Source: Streptomyces sp. NBC_00162
Lineage (GTDB): Bacteria > Actinomycetota > Actinomycetes > Streptomycetales > Streptomycetaceae
DNA length: 64,000 nt
Assembly (NCBI RefSeq): GCF_024611995.1
Contig: NZ_CP102509.1
Location: 1,860,001-1,924,000 of the forward strand
Reading direction: 5' to 3'
This document shows, one piece after another, positions 11,170-21,398 of this stretch. The notes beneath the pieces were generated by a model. The model saw nothing but the letters and a program-made list of their open reading frames with translations, made no database searches and was not told the DNA's origin. Position 1 is the first letter of the stretch. The number at the start of each line of letters is the position of its first letter. Made by a program: the position numbers and the translations under genes.

Positions 11170-11199
11170 TTGACAGGCTGATTGTTAGCGCTAACAATC
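11170..11199 (+). promoter_or_regulatory. Predicted ara promoter overlapped by a perfect LacI-type operator
   Basis: TTGACA at 11170-11175 is a consensus -35. Sixteen bases later is TAACAA, a weak -10. The 20-base perfect palindrome GATTGTTAGCGCTAACAATC occupies 11180-11199 and covers the spacer and the -10. Its CG centre and TGTTAGCGCTAACA core are typical of LacI/GalR-family operators. A bound repressor would block polymerase, giving arabinose-inducible control of the araBDA genes downstream. No regulator gene is present in the window. Confidence 0.7.
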
Positions 11200-11303
11200 C
11201 CCCGACGATGCCCGCGGCATCGCTGCGCCCTCTCGGGGCTCCGTACGAAGGATGTGAAGTGACCGTGACCCCTCCCCCCCCCTAGACCGCGGAGAGCCAT
11301 GTC

Positions 11304-12986
11304 GTGGGTGTCGACTTCGGCACTCTCTCCGGCCGGGCCGTGGTGGTCCGCGTCCGCGACGGCGAGGAGGTCGGCTCCGCCGTCCACGTGTACCCGCACG
11401 GCGTCATCGAGCGTGAACTCCCCACCACCGGTCAGCCCCTGCCGCCCGACTGGGCCCTCCAGCACCCCGAGGACTGGCGCGAGGTGCTGCGCACCGCCGT
11501 CCCCGCCGCAGTGGCCGCGAGTGGCATCGACCCGGCCGCCGTCATCGGCATCGCCACCGACTTCACCGCCTGCACCGTCCTCCCCGTACGGGCCGATGGC
11601 ACCCCGCTCGCCGAGACCAAGCTGGGCGTTCGCCCGCACGCCTGGCCCAAGCTCTGGAAGCACCACGCGGCCCAGAGCCAGGCCGACCGCATCAACCACC
11701 TCGCCCACCTGCGCGCCGAGAAGTGGATCTCCCGCTACGGCGGCAAGATCTCCGCCGAATGGCAGTACGCCAAGGCGCTCCAGGTACTCGAGGAGGACCC
11801 GGACACCTACGCCGCCACCGAGCGCTGGATCGAGGCTGCTGACTGGATCGTCTGGCAGCTCGCAGGCGTCGAAACCCGCAACACCTGCACGGCGGGATAC
11901 AAGGGCATCCACCAGGACGGCCACTACCCCAGCGAGGACTACCTCGCCGCCCTGCACCCCGATTTCGCCGACTTCGCGCGCACCCGGCTGGAGCATCCCC
12001 TGTCGCCGCTGGGATCCCGGGCCGGCTCCCTCACCGCCGAGGCCGCCGCCTGGACCGGGCTGCCCGAGGGCATCGCCGTCGCCACCGGCAACGTCGACGC
12101 CCATGTCGCGGCCCCTGCCGCCCAGGCCGTCGAGAACGGCCAGCTGCTCGCCATCATGGGCACCTCCACCTGCCACGTCGTCAACGGCCCCGCCCTCGCC
12201 GACGTCCCCGGAATCTGCGGAGTCGTCGACGGCGGCATCGTGGAGGGCGCCTACGGCTACGAGGCCGGGCAGAGCGCGGTCGGCGACATCTTCGCCTGGT
12301 GGCTGCGCCAAGGCGTGCCGACCCACTACCGCACAGAGGCCGAAGCCACCGGCGAGGACCTGCACCAACTGCTGTCCCGCAAGATCGCCGACCAGCCCGT
12401 CGGCGGCCACGGCCTGGTCGCCCTCGACTGGATGAACGGAAACCGCTCCACCCTCGTCGACCACCACCTCTCCGGAGTCATCGTCGGCCTCGCCCTCACC
12501 ACCCGCCCCGAGGAGATCTACCGCGCCCTGCTGGAGGCCACCGCCTTCGGCACCCGCACCATCATCGACGCCCTGGAGCAGGGCGGCGTCCCCGTCACGG
12601 AGTTCATCGTGACCGGCGGGCTGAAGAAGAACCCCCTGCTCATGCGGATCTACGCCGACGTGCTGCGCCGGCCCGTCTCCCTCGCCGAGTCCGCCCAGGG
12701 CCCCGCCCTCGGCTCCGCCATCCACGCCGCCGGCGCGCACCCGGACGTACGCACCGCGGCCGCCGCCATGGGCCGCGTAGGCCGCGGAGTCCACCAACCG
12801 GACACCGCGCGCGCCGACGCCTACGACCGCCTCTACGCCGAGTACCGCACCCTGCACGACCACTTCGGCACCGGCCCCGACAAGCTCCTCCACCGCCTCC
12901 GCGCCATCCGCAACGCGGCGCTCACCGCCCCGCGAACCGACCCCGAGGCCACCCCGGCCGCCCAGAAGAGCGAGGTCCGACCATGA
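11304..12986 (+). CDS. araB: L-ribulokinase
   Basis: This 560-residue FGGY-family kinase phosphorylates L-ribulose in arabinose catabolism. It opens with the ATP-binding strand GVDFGTLSGRAVVV, continues with the N-terminal FGGY fold to about 285 and ends with the C-terminal ATPase half (GTSTCH, then VTGGLKKNPLLMRIYADVL). The GTG at 11304 lies seven bases after GGAGAG. An in-frame TAG at 11283, just after nine cytosines, bars any longer start. The homologous-looking codons between it and GTG (ACC GCG GAG AGC CAT GTC) suggest an ancestral ATG stood where TAG is now. The protein may therefore be slightly N-terminally shortened. Its stop overlaps the araD ATG. Confidence 0.9.
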   Translation: MGVDFGTLSGRAVVVRVRDGEEVGSAVHVYPHGVIERELPTTGQPLPPDWALQHPEDWREVLRTAVPAAVAASGIDPAAVIGIATDFTACTVLPVRADGTPLAETKLGVRPHAWPKLWKHHAAQSQADRINHLAHLRAEKWISRYGGKISAEWQYAKALQVLEEDPDTYAATERWIEAADWIVWQLAGVETRNTCTAGYKGIHQDGHYPSEDYLAALHPDFADFARTRLEHPLSPLGSRAGSLTAEAAAWTGLPEGIAVATGNVDAHVAAPAAQAVENGQLLAIMGTSTCHVVNGPALADVPGICGVVDGGIVEGAYGYEAGQSAVGDIFAWWLRQGVPTHYRTEAEATGEDLHQLLSRKIADQPVGGHGLVALDWMNGNRSTLVDHHLSGVIVGLALTTRPEEIYRALLEATAFGTRTIIDALEQGGVPVTEFIVTGGLKKNPLLMRIYADVLRRPVSLAESAQGPALGSAIHAAGAHPDVRTAAAAMGRVGRGVHQPDTARADAYDRLYAEYRTLHDHFGTGPDKLLHRLRAIRNAALTAPRTDPEATPAAQKSEVRP

Positions 12987-13654
12987 GTTCCCCGATCGAT
13001 CTGCTGCGCTGCCAGGTCAGCGACCTCCACCAGGAACTGGTCCGCTACGACCTCGTCGTCTGGACGGCCGGCAACGTCTCCGCCCGCGTCCCCGGCGAGG
13101 CCTTGCTGATCATCAAGCCGAGCGGCGTCTCGTACGACGAGCTGACGCCCCGGAAGATGATCCTCTGCGACCTGGACGGCAAGGTCGTCGAGGGCGACCA
13201 GTCCCCGTCCTCGGACACCGCCGCGCACGCCTACGTCTACCGCCACATGCCCGAGGTCGGCGGAGTGGTGCACACCCACTCGACGTACGCGAGCGCCTGG
13301 GCCACGCGCGGAGAGGCCGTGCCCTGCGTACTGACCGCCATGGCCGACGAGTTCGACGCCGAGATCCCCGTCGGCCCCTTCGCGCTCATCGGCGACGACT
13401 CCATCGGCCGGGGCATCGTTGAGACCCTCCGGGGCCACCGCTCACCGGCCGTCCTGATGAAGAGCCACGGCGTCTTCACCATCGGCAAGGACGCCAAGGC
13501 CGCCGTCAAAGCCGCCGTGATGTGCGAGGACGTCGCCCGCACCGTCCACATCTCCCGCCAGCTCGGCGAACCCCTGCCGAAAGCGCAGGACGACATCGAC
13601 CGCCTCAACCACCGCTACCAGAACGTGTACGGCCAGCAGCCCGCTGCCCGCTAA
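12983..13654 (+). CDS. araD: L-ribulose-5-phosphate 4-epimerase
   Basis: This 223-residue class II aldolase/epimerase converts L-ribulose-5-phosphate to D-xylulose-5-phosphate, the last step feeding arabinose into the pentose phosphate pathway. Family motifs are in order: GNVSAR (30-35), KPSGV (45-49), the SSDTAAH segment with Asp78, zinc-binding HTH at 97-99, and SHGVFTIG near 170. The ATG overlaps the araB stop (ATGA), so the two are coupled. Length and motifs are normal and no lesion is seen. Its supply of substrate is doubtful because araA downstream carries a stop codon. Confidence 0.93.
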   Translation: MSSPIDLLRCQVSDLHQELVRYDLVVWTAGNVSARVPGEALLIIKPSGVSYDELTPRKMILCDLDGKVVEGDQSPSSDTAAHAYVYRHMPEVGGVVHTHSTYASAWATRGEAVPCVLTAMADEFDAEIPVGPFALIGDDSIGRGIVETLRGHRSPAVLMKSHGVFTIGKDAKAAVKAAVMCEDVARTVHISRQLGEPLPKAQDDIDRLNHRYQNVYGQQPAAR

Positions 13655-13670
13655 GGAGACCCACGCCCCC

Positions 13671-15170
13671 ATGAAGGCACAGAAGGCAATCCAGGGCCGC
13701 GAAGTCTGGTTCCTGACCGGCAGCCAAGGGCTGTACGGCGACGACACCTTGCGTCAGGTCGCAGAGCAGCCCCGCCGGATCGCCGACGCACTCGGCGACT
13801 CCGGCATCCCGGTGAACATCATCTGGAAGCCCGTACTCACCGACGCCGGCGCGATCCGGCGGGTCTGCCTGGACGCCAACGCAGACGACACCTGCATCGG
13901 CCTCATCGCCTGGATGCACACCTTCTCCCCGGCGAAAATGTGGATCGCGGGCCTGGACGCCCTGCGCAAGCCGTTGCTCCACCTGCACACCCAGGCCGAT
14001 GCCGCACTGCCCTGAGCGTCGATCGACATGGACTTCATGAACCTGAACCAAGCGGCCCACGGGGACCGCGAGTTCGGCTACATCCAGTCCCGGCTCGGCG
14101 TCGCACGCAAGACCGTCGCCGGACACGTCAGCGACCCCTCGGTCGCTGCCCGGATCGCCTCCTGGGCCCGGGCCGCGGCAGGCCGCTCCGAGCTGCAGAG
14201 CCTCAAGCTGGCGCGATTCGGCGACAACATGCGCGACGTCGCCGTGACCGAGGGCGACAAGGTCGAAGCCCAACTCCGCTTCGGCGTCTCGGTCAACACG
14301 TACGGCGTCAACGACCTGGTCGCAGCCGTCGACGCCAGCGTGACCGAACTGGTCAAGGAGTACGAGGACACCTACCGCCTCGCGCCCGAACTCCGCGCGG
14401 ACGGGGACCGGCACGACTCACTGCGCTACGCCGCCCGCATCGAACTCGGCCTGCGCGGATTCCTGACGGACGGCGGCTTCCACGCCTTCACGACCAACTT
14501 CGAAGACCTCGGCGGCCTGCGCCAGCTGCCCGGCCTGGCGGTGCAGCGGCTGATGGCCGACGGCTACGGATTCGGCGGCGAGGGCGACTGGAAGACCTCC
14601 GTCCTGCTGCGCACGCTCAAAGTGATGTCCACCGGGCTGCAGGGCGGCACCTCCTTCATGGAGGACTACACCTACCACCTGGAGCCAGGGCGGGAGTTGA
14701 TCCTAGGCGCGCACATGCTGGAGGTCTGCCCGACCATCGCATCGGACGTGCCCTCCTGCGAGATCCACCCCTTGGGCATCGGGGGCCGCGAGGACCCGGT
14801 CCGCCTCGTCTTCGACGCCCGGACCGGTCCCGCCGTCGTGGTCGGGCTGGCCGACATGGGCGACCGGTTCCGTCTGGTCGCCAATGAGATCGACGTGGTC
14901 GAGCCCCTCGAACCGCTGCCGAACCTCCCCGTCGCGCGCGCCGTCTGGCAGCCGCGCCCGAACCTGCGCACTTCGACCGAGGCGTGGCTGACCGCCGGCG
15001 CGCCCCACCACGCCGTGCTGTCCAGCGCGATCGGGACCGAGGAGCTGGGCGACCTCGCCGACATCCTCGCCACCGAGCTGCTGGTCATCGACGCGGACAC
15101 CACGATCCGCCGGTTCACCCAGGAGATCCGCTGGAACCAGGCCTACCACCGTCTGGCCCAGGGCTTCTGA
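13671..15170 (+). pseudogene. araA: L-arabinose isomerase interrupted by a single in-frame TGA
   Basis: The full reading frame would give 499 residues of L-arabinose isomerase. It starts at an ATG preceded by AAGGAG. At 14013-14015 the codon is TGA where related enzymes have tryptophan ([16 protein letters not shown]), a one-base TGG-to-TGA change. The frame continues unbroken on both sides, with no indel. The downstream part keeps the metal and active-site segments: [29 protein letters not shown] and APHHAVL. Translation would yield a 114-residue fragment, or restart at the ATG at 14028. Without isomerase the operon cannot start from arabinose. A sequencing error at this base is the alternative. 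Confidence 0.9.
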
Positions 15171-15261
15171 CGCAGACGGCGGGCGGGGGTCCTCCCGGGC
15201 CGCCGCCCTCTCGGTCCTCCCGAACCCGCCCCCGTCCCCCGAATCGGAGTGACGAACAGCC

Positions 15262-15646
15262 ATGCCCGACGTGCCCACCCGCCTCGACGACGGTTCCCTG
15301 ACGATCCGCCGCGAGCCGTACGCGACTCTCCCGGACGGGCGGGTCGTCGACCGCTGGGCCTTCGGCTCCGAGGGCGCCGTCATGGCGGAGGTGCTCAGCC
15401 TCGGAGCCCGGCTCCAGGCGCTGTACGCACCGGACCGGGACGGGCACCGCGCCAACATCGTGCTGGGCGGCGCGAGCGTGGCGGACATGCTCGGCGAGGC
15501 GAAGTACTTCGGGGCAACGGTCGGCCGCTACGCGAACCGGATCGCAGGCGGCGAACTGCCCGTCGAGGGCGCCGTCCACCGGCTGCGGACCCAGGGAAAC
15601 GGCCACACGCTGCACGGCGGCCCCGAAGGCTTCGACGCGCGCATCT
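15262..15646 (+). pseudogene. galM: Truncated aldose 1-epimerase (mutarotase)
   Basis: The first 128 or so codons match galactose mutarotase family proteins, including GEAKYFGATVGRYANRIAGG and GNGHTLHGGPEGFD. The catalytic His and Glu of the C-terminal half are missing. Homology stops at 15646, precisely where the 110-bp repeat carrying the tRNA-Pro 3' flank begins. The frame then reads through terminator and tRNA sequence. It was probably the fourth gene of the ara operon. The junction shows that an integration or deletion event removed the rest. Confidence 0.85.
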
Positions 15647-15756
15647 GCTCCGGACGCACGAAAGGCCGTCCTCTCATTAGCGAGAGAACGGCCTCCGACC
15701 TGCGTAAACGCTGGTCGGGACGACAGGATTTGAACCTACGACCCCTTGACCCCCAG
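15647..15756. repeat. Left attachment-site repeat: tRNA-Pro 3' half plus terminator
   Basis: This 110-base segment matches 20380-20490 with few differences. It contains gctccggacgcacgaaaggcc, a hairpin (15664-15693), the encoded CCA complement, and the tRNA-Pro 3' half from the acceptor end to the anticodon loop, stopping at cccccag. One T-arm base differs (cta versus ctg). The break in the anticodon loop is typical of tyrosine-integrase sites in tRNA genes. No full tRNA is formed here. Confidence 0.9.
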
Positions 15757-16036
15757 CGCCAGGCCCACAATCAGGACATGTGGCGCTATTTGAGGGCGGA
15801 GAACGTGCATCAATGCGCGTGCCGTGCACCTGCCTGCAGCGGCACTGGTCCCCAACCAGTCGTCACCCCAAGGCGCCACTTGGGAGGTTCAGACGGAGCG
15901 AGTGGGCCCAGCACGCCCGGGCTTCCGGCCCGGTCCCCAAGCCGAGCGCAGTCCTCGCCCTGCGTGCAGGGGTACGTGAACCATTTTCTGGTTGATGGTC
16001 GACTGCCCGCTGGGACCCGGTCCTGCCCCGCGGAGG
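15757..16036. other. Non-coding stretch inside the element
   Basis: I see no gene in these 280 bases between the left repeat and the lipase terminator. Frames that cross it are read-through from the truncated galM and the tRNA-derived sequence. Confidence 0.6.
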
Positions 16037-16076
16037 CCGCCGGAGAGTGAGGGGGTGCGGTCTCACTCCCCGGCGG
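16037..16076 (-). terminator. Hairpin terminator of the lipase pseudogene
   Basis: Arms 16037-16051 and 16062-16076 pair (GCCGCCGGAGAGTGAG against CTCACTCCCCGGCGGGC) with one mismatch and a 10-base loop. It lies directly downstream of the minus-strand lipase stop at 16083. Confidence 0.7.
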
Positions 16077-16082
16077 GCGGCA

Positions 16083-17097
16083 TCAGCAGTTGGGGTGCGT
16101 CGAGCGCCCCGCGAAGCGGTCCGCGAGCCAGTTCGCCACCTCCAGGGAGTGGGTGATCACGCCGCTGACGTGCTCGCCGACCCGCCCGACGCCGTACGGG
16201 ATGAGCTCGTCGCCGAGCGCGTGGTACTGGTACACGGGCGCGGCCGGGGTGGTGCGCCCGAGCCTGCTCTGGTTCAGGCGGGCCTGCCAGTCGGGCTGCG
16301 CGAGCGGGTTGCGGGTCGTCAGGTCGGAGATCCGCTTGAAGGAGCCGGCGATCGCGTCGGCGTCCTGGCCGGCGGCGGCCATGAAGATCAGGCCGGAGCT
16401 GTAGGAGCCGTTGATGAAGTCGGCCACCTTCAACAGGTCGGCCGGGACGCCGCCCGTCGCCGTGCCCTTGACCTGCAACCGGTACGAGCCCTGCAGCTCG
16501 GCCACCCAGCTGCTGGCCTGGCCGCCCTGGGAGTAACCCATGATGCCGACCGTGGTGTTGGCGACAGCCCGGTCTCAGGAAGGCGGGTCGCGGCGCGGGC
16601 CGCGTCGAGCATCGCGTGGCCGGCGGAGGGGCCGACAGTATACGTGTGGACGCCCGGGGTGCCGAGGCCCTCGTAGTCGGTGACCACCACGGCCCAGCCG
16701 CGCAGGGTGAGCTGCTGGATGAGGTTGGCCTCCATGGCGGTGCCGTGCGGGAGGTTGATGCTCGGCGCGCAGGAGTCGCCCATGCCGACGGTGCCGACGG
16801 CGTACGTGATCAGGGGGCGCGGGCCGGTGCGGCCGTCCTGCGGGACGACGACGGTGCCGGAGACGACGTTCGGGGCGCCGTCGGCGGTCGTGGAGTTGTA
16901 GTGGATCTTCCACGCCTTGGTGTTTGGTGGGCTGGCCGGGCAGCGGGTGGAAGGCGGACGGCTCGCTGCTCACGATGTCGCCGGGGCGGGCGGTGGCCTG
17001 GCCGGCCCTCGCCCGCGCGGGCGGTGGCGGCTGGGACGGCGGCCGAGAGTGCCAGGGCGGCGATGGCCGAGCTTCGGACTGAGTTTCAGATGCGCAT
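16083..17097 (-). pseudogene. Secreted triacylglycerol lipase (secretory lipase family) with several lesions
   Basis: Pieces of one lipase lie in different minus-strand frames. The ATG at 17097 is followed by a TGA as the fourth codon, then signal-peptide-like sequence. A frame change follows to VSSEPSAFHPLPGQPTK, then another to KAWKIHYNSTTADGAPNVVSG and on through the GWAVVVTDYEGLGTPG block. A last shift near 16570 leads to MGYSQGGQASSWVAEL. The GYSQGG nucleophile elbow and a C-terminal THSLEVANWL histidine segment are still present. At least one nonsense and three frameshift changes make function very unlikely. Confidence 0.85.
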
Positions 17098-17365
17098 GGG
17101 GCGGCTCTCTCAATGGGTCCGGTGGGGGTAGGTAAGGAGAAGGTAGTGACCGACCAGTAAGAAGGTCGCTGACCGCACAGCTCACCTTTCCTGGCCGGGG
17201 AGCGCCGTCGCCCGCTCGCGGGACGATCTATGCAAAACCGCCCCCCGCACGGAGCGCAGCCGCTAAACTCCCCATACTCGAGCCGTTGACCAGGTGAAAT
17301 GTTCGAAAGTCCGGCGGAGTGCTTGAACAGACGTCGTGGAAACGACTGGTGAGGGTGGTTCAGTT
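17098..17365. other. Divergent intergenic region inside the element
   Basis: These 268 bases separate the lipase remnant from the unknown operon and must hold the latter's promoter. Base composition becomes visibly less GC-rich here (for example tatgcaaaaccg and gttgaccaggtgaaatg), unlike the surrounding chromosome. No clear -35/-10 pair can be fixed by eye. Confidence 0.4.
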
Positions 17366-17863
17366 ATGCCGGCGGAGCTGATTCGTTATGATCAAGGCCG
17401 CGTCTCGATGCATCCCGCGGTGGGGAATATCGCCACCGCGCTGAGCCCGCTGGCCGCTGCCGCGAACATCGTTTCTCAAATCGGCGCATGCATCGTCGAA
17501 ATCAATCGGTTCAGGCTGGAAGCCAGATACCTCGCCGGGCAGCGCGAGGTCTCCTTGGCGATCGTCAAGGACCGGCAGAGGGCCATCGTCCAGCTCTTCG
17601 ACGCCGAGAAGCGGGCGTCGATGCAGACGCACGTCGACCGCCGGGGCCTCATGGCCGGCTATCACCAAATGATCAGCAATTCCTGCGACATGCGGGTCTC
17701 CGAAGCGGAACGCACCCTGGCGATGACGATTATCCCGGTGCTGTCCGGCCAGATCGTCCAGGACCGGGCCACGGCCGGTGACAACCTAATCCGCTTGTGC
17801 GACTCCCTGGCGCTCGGCCAGGCGGAGATCGAGGTCGCGGCGTGGCGCGCGCTGGACCGCTGA
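17366..17863 (+). CDS. Unknown 165-residue helical protein, first gene of an island operon
   Basis: I do not recognise this protein. It begins at the ATG at 17366 with GAGGG upstream; a GTG at 17336 has no ribosome-binding site. Residues 15-45 contain a hydrophobic stretch (NIATALSPLAAAANIVSQIGACIV) that may be amphipathic or membrane-associated. The rest is predicted-looking alpha-helical, rich in Arg, Glu and Gln, with three cysteines. The frame is intact, although lipase, integrase and DUF6243 genes around it are broken. The next gene follows by 36 bases in the same direction and encodes a membrane coiled-coil protein. Codon use is less GC-biased than the chromosome, as expected for an acquired gene. 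Confidence 0.6.
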   Translation: MPAELIRYDQGRVSMHPAVGNIATALSPLAAAANIVSQIGACIVEINRFRLEARYLAGQREVSLAIVKDRQRAIVQLFDAEKRASMQTHVDRRGLMAGYHQMISNSCDMRVSEAERTLAMTIIPVLSGQIVQDRATAGDNLIRLCDSLALGQAEIEVAAWRALDR

Positions 17864-17899
17864 CGCGTTCGGACCGTCGGAAACAGGGGGTGGGGCCGG

Positions 17900-18604
17900 G
17901 TGGAAGCGGCAGCTCAGTGGCTGGCCATCGCCATCATCGTGCTGGCGGCCATCGCGTACGCAATCAAAGGGCTCGGCTGGCTCGTCGAGAACGAGCCCGT
18001 GTATCTGGTGCTCGGAGTCCTCGCGGTCGGTGCGATCGCCTATTTCTGGTACAGATCGGGCCGTCCGGCAACGTTGCGCGTTGACACCGGGGCCATGGTG
18101 ACCCGGGCGCGCCGGTCCGAACAGTTGCTGGTCGAATCGCGGCGCGTGCTCGAACGCGAGGCAGATGCGCTCCAAAACCTGCGGTTCGAAGTGCGCGACG
18201 AGGTCAACTTCGAGGTCTACCGTCAAGCGCACCGCGAAAGCCGGCTCATTGCCGACCGCTGGTACGAGCACAAGCGGAGCGCCGTCGAAACTCGCAGGGA
18301 GATTTCGGCCGGCCTGAACAGACTGCGCGCGAACAAGCGCAGGCTGGACCGGATGTCCGGTGGTACAACGCGGCGCAGGAGATTCAGCCAGGAGGCGCAG
18401 GCGGTGCAATCGGTGATCGACAGCCTGAACCAGGCGCTGTCATCCCTCAGCGCCGAGGTGAGCCGGGGTGTGCAGAGCCTGGACGCCCACAATCGGCAGA
18501 CCGGCAGGCTGCGCGATCACATCCGGGACCACTGCGGCCCCCGGGGCAGGCGCTGGTTCGAGCAGCTGCAAGCGAGAAAGAAGAGAGTCACCGGCACCGG
18601 CTGA
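17900..18604 (+). CDS. Unknown two-helix membrane protein with long cytoplasmic coiled coil
   Basis: The 234-residue product has no family I recognise. It starts with GTG at 17900, nine bases after AGGGGG. Two membrane helices lie at about 6-28 (WLAIAIIVLAAIAYAIKGLGW) and 34-51 (VYLVLGVLAVGAIAYFWY). Residues 65-234 are strongly charged and helical, with heptad-like spacing in SEQLLVESRRVLEREADALQNL and SVIDSLNQALSSLSAEVSRGVQSL. The tail is basic. It pairs with the preceding gene. Such a membrane anchor with a cytoplasmic rod would suit a scaffold, envelope or defence role, but the sequence alone cannot decide. Confidence 0.65.
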   Translation: MEAAAQWLAIAIIVLAAIAYAIKGLGWLVENEPVYLVLGVLAVGAIAYFWYRSGRPATLRVDTGAMVTRARRSEQLLVESRRVLEREADALQNLRFEVRDEVNFEVYRQAHRESRLIADRWYEHKRSAVETRREISAGLNRLRANKRRLDRMSGGTTRRRRFSQEAQAVQSVIDSLNQALSSLSAEVSRGVQSLDAHNRQTGRLRDHIRDHCGPRGRRWFEQLQARKKRVTGTG

Positions 18605-18639
18605 GGGGTGCGTCAGTTCTGTGCCGTGTCGTCGCCCGC

Positions 18640-18827
18640 CTACACGGCACCCTCAGGTACGCCTGCCTTCTCGCGCATCTTGTGCACCAGCTCCGCCTTC
18701 CGGTCGGCCGCATCCTGGCGTCGAGGTTGCGGTGCGGACCGTTGTTCTGCCGTTCGGCGCGGGACAGCTTCTTGCGCTGGCCGCCGCCCTGGCCCACGGG
18801 GTTGTTGATGTTCTTGCTGTCGGTCAT
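18640..18827 (-). pseudogene. Frameshifted DUF6243-family small protein
   Basis: The N-terminal part matches the Streptomyces DUF6243 family: NNPVGQGGGQRKKLSRAERQNNGPHRNLDAR. After the Arg near 18720 the expected continuation, DAADRKAELVHKMREKAGVPEGAV, is found only in a neighbouring frame, ending at the TAG at 18640-18642. One indel explains this. The intact protein would be about 62 residues. The function of the family is unknown to me. Confidence 0.7.
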
Positions 18828-19085
18828 GGGTCTCCCGGTGGCGATGTGAAGTGCTCTACGGATTCATCGGTGCGTAAATCGGCGCCCGGAAGAACATGAC
18901 AAAGACGTACCCGCTTCCGTCGGCCCCGCGCCTCGTCGACGCCTTCAGTGTCAGTGACTAGCCGCTGCCCTTGGCGCGCTGACAAGGGAAACCCGCTGGT
19001 CACGGTGGTCCTGGGCGGCGTGGCGGTCGCCGGTGGTCTCAGGCTGGAAGCGTCCATCTCCCTCCGACTCCCGGAGGCGATCCCC

Positions 19086-20522
<1,437 letters not shown>

Positions 20523-20669
20523 ATGCCCGCTGACCTGGGGTTTCCCCTGGATGAACGCGCAGGAGAACGATACCGCACTTCGCGGGGTGGTCGCGCGCAC
20601 CTTTCCGGTCGCGGATCCGGGCCAGGAGCCTCTTGACCTATATCGCGCTTGAGGTTGCATGATCCACTC

Positions 20670-21371
20670 ATGACACAGGCAACCGCGGACACGGTGTTCC
20701 GCTACGAGGATCTGGGCCGGCTGATCGGCCTCATGACCGGGGCCGAGAAGCACGGGCCCGCCGCCACCTCCACGCTCGACGCGCTGTGGGTGCTCTACGA
20801 CCGGGTGCTGAGGGTGGCGCCCGGGACCGCCGAGGATGCCGGGCGCGACCGGTTCCTGCTGTCCAAGGGGCACGGGCCGATGGCGTACTACGCCGTGCTC
20901 GCCGCCAAGGGGTTCTTCCCCGTCGAGTGGCTGCCCGGCTTCGGCTCGTACGAGTCGCCCCTCGGGCACCACCCGGACCGCACCCTGATCCCCGGCGTGG
21001 AGATCGGCAGCGGGTCGCTCGGGCACGGGCTGCCGCTCGCCGTCGGCAGCGCGCTGGGGCTGCGCGCCCAGGGGCTGGCCGAGCCGGCGATATGGGTGCT
21101 GATCGGGGATGCGGAGCTGGACGAGGGCAGCAACCACGAGGCACTCGCGTACGCGGGCTCCGCCGGGCTGGAGAGGCTGCACACCGCGGTGATCGACAAC
21201 GACTCCGCGACGCACGGCTGGCCGGGCGGGATCGCGGCCCGGTTCGAGGCCGCCGGCTGGTCCACGGCCACCGTGGACGGGCGGGACCACGCCGCGCTGC
21301 ACGCCGCCTTCACCGCGCCGCACCCCGGCCGGCCGCACGTCGTGGTCGCCCGTGTCGAGAAGAAGCAGTAG
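20670..21371 (+). CDS. Transketolase, N-terminal (thiamine diphosphate) subunit
   Basis: The 233-residue protein corresponds to the first domain of transketolase, which binds the diphosphate of ThDP. It has LLSKGHGPMAYYAVLAAKG near 68-86, GSGSLGHGLPLAVGSALG near 115, and the metal/ThDP motif GDAELDEGSNHEAL followed by IDND. The second gene 28 bases downstream encodes the remaining domains, so the active enzyme would be a two-subunit transketolase of the kind found in archaea and many actinobacteria. Substrates cannot be inferred. The ATG at 20670 fits family length; the nearest GAGG lies rather far upstream. Confidence 0.88.
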   Translation: MTQATADTVFRYEDLGRLIGLMTGAEKHGPAATSTLDALWVLYDRVLRVAPGTAEDAGRDRFLLSKGHGPMAYYAVLAAKGFFPVEWLPGFGSYESPLGHHPDRTLIPGVEIGSGSLGHGLPLAVGSALGLRAQGLAEPAIWVLIGDAELDEGSNHEALAYAGSAGLERLHTAVIDNDSATHGWPGGIAARFEAAGWSTATVDGRDHAALHAAFTAPHPGRPHVVVARVEKKQ

Positions 21372-21398
21372 AGAAGCAGTAGGGGAGCCGAGATTTAC

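Noticed and set aside
10890..12893. Long minus-strand open frame of 667 codons across araB
   Set aside because: It is the GC-biased antisense shadow of araB; it has Gly/Val/Asp-rich composition, no family signature and no ribosome-binding site.
15715..15756. Second tRNA-Pro gene
   Set aside because: Only the 3' half from the anticodon loop onward is present; the 5' half is missing, so it is an attachment-site copy.
15700..15760. Protein-like runs GRQDLNLRPLDPQ here and GTTGFEPATP near 20450-20483
   Set aside because: These are translations of the reverse complement of tRNA-Pro, a well-known annotation artefact.
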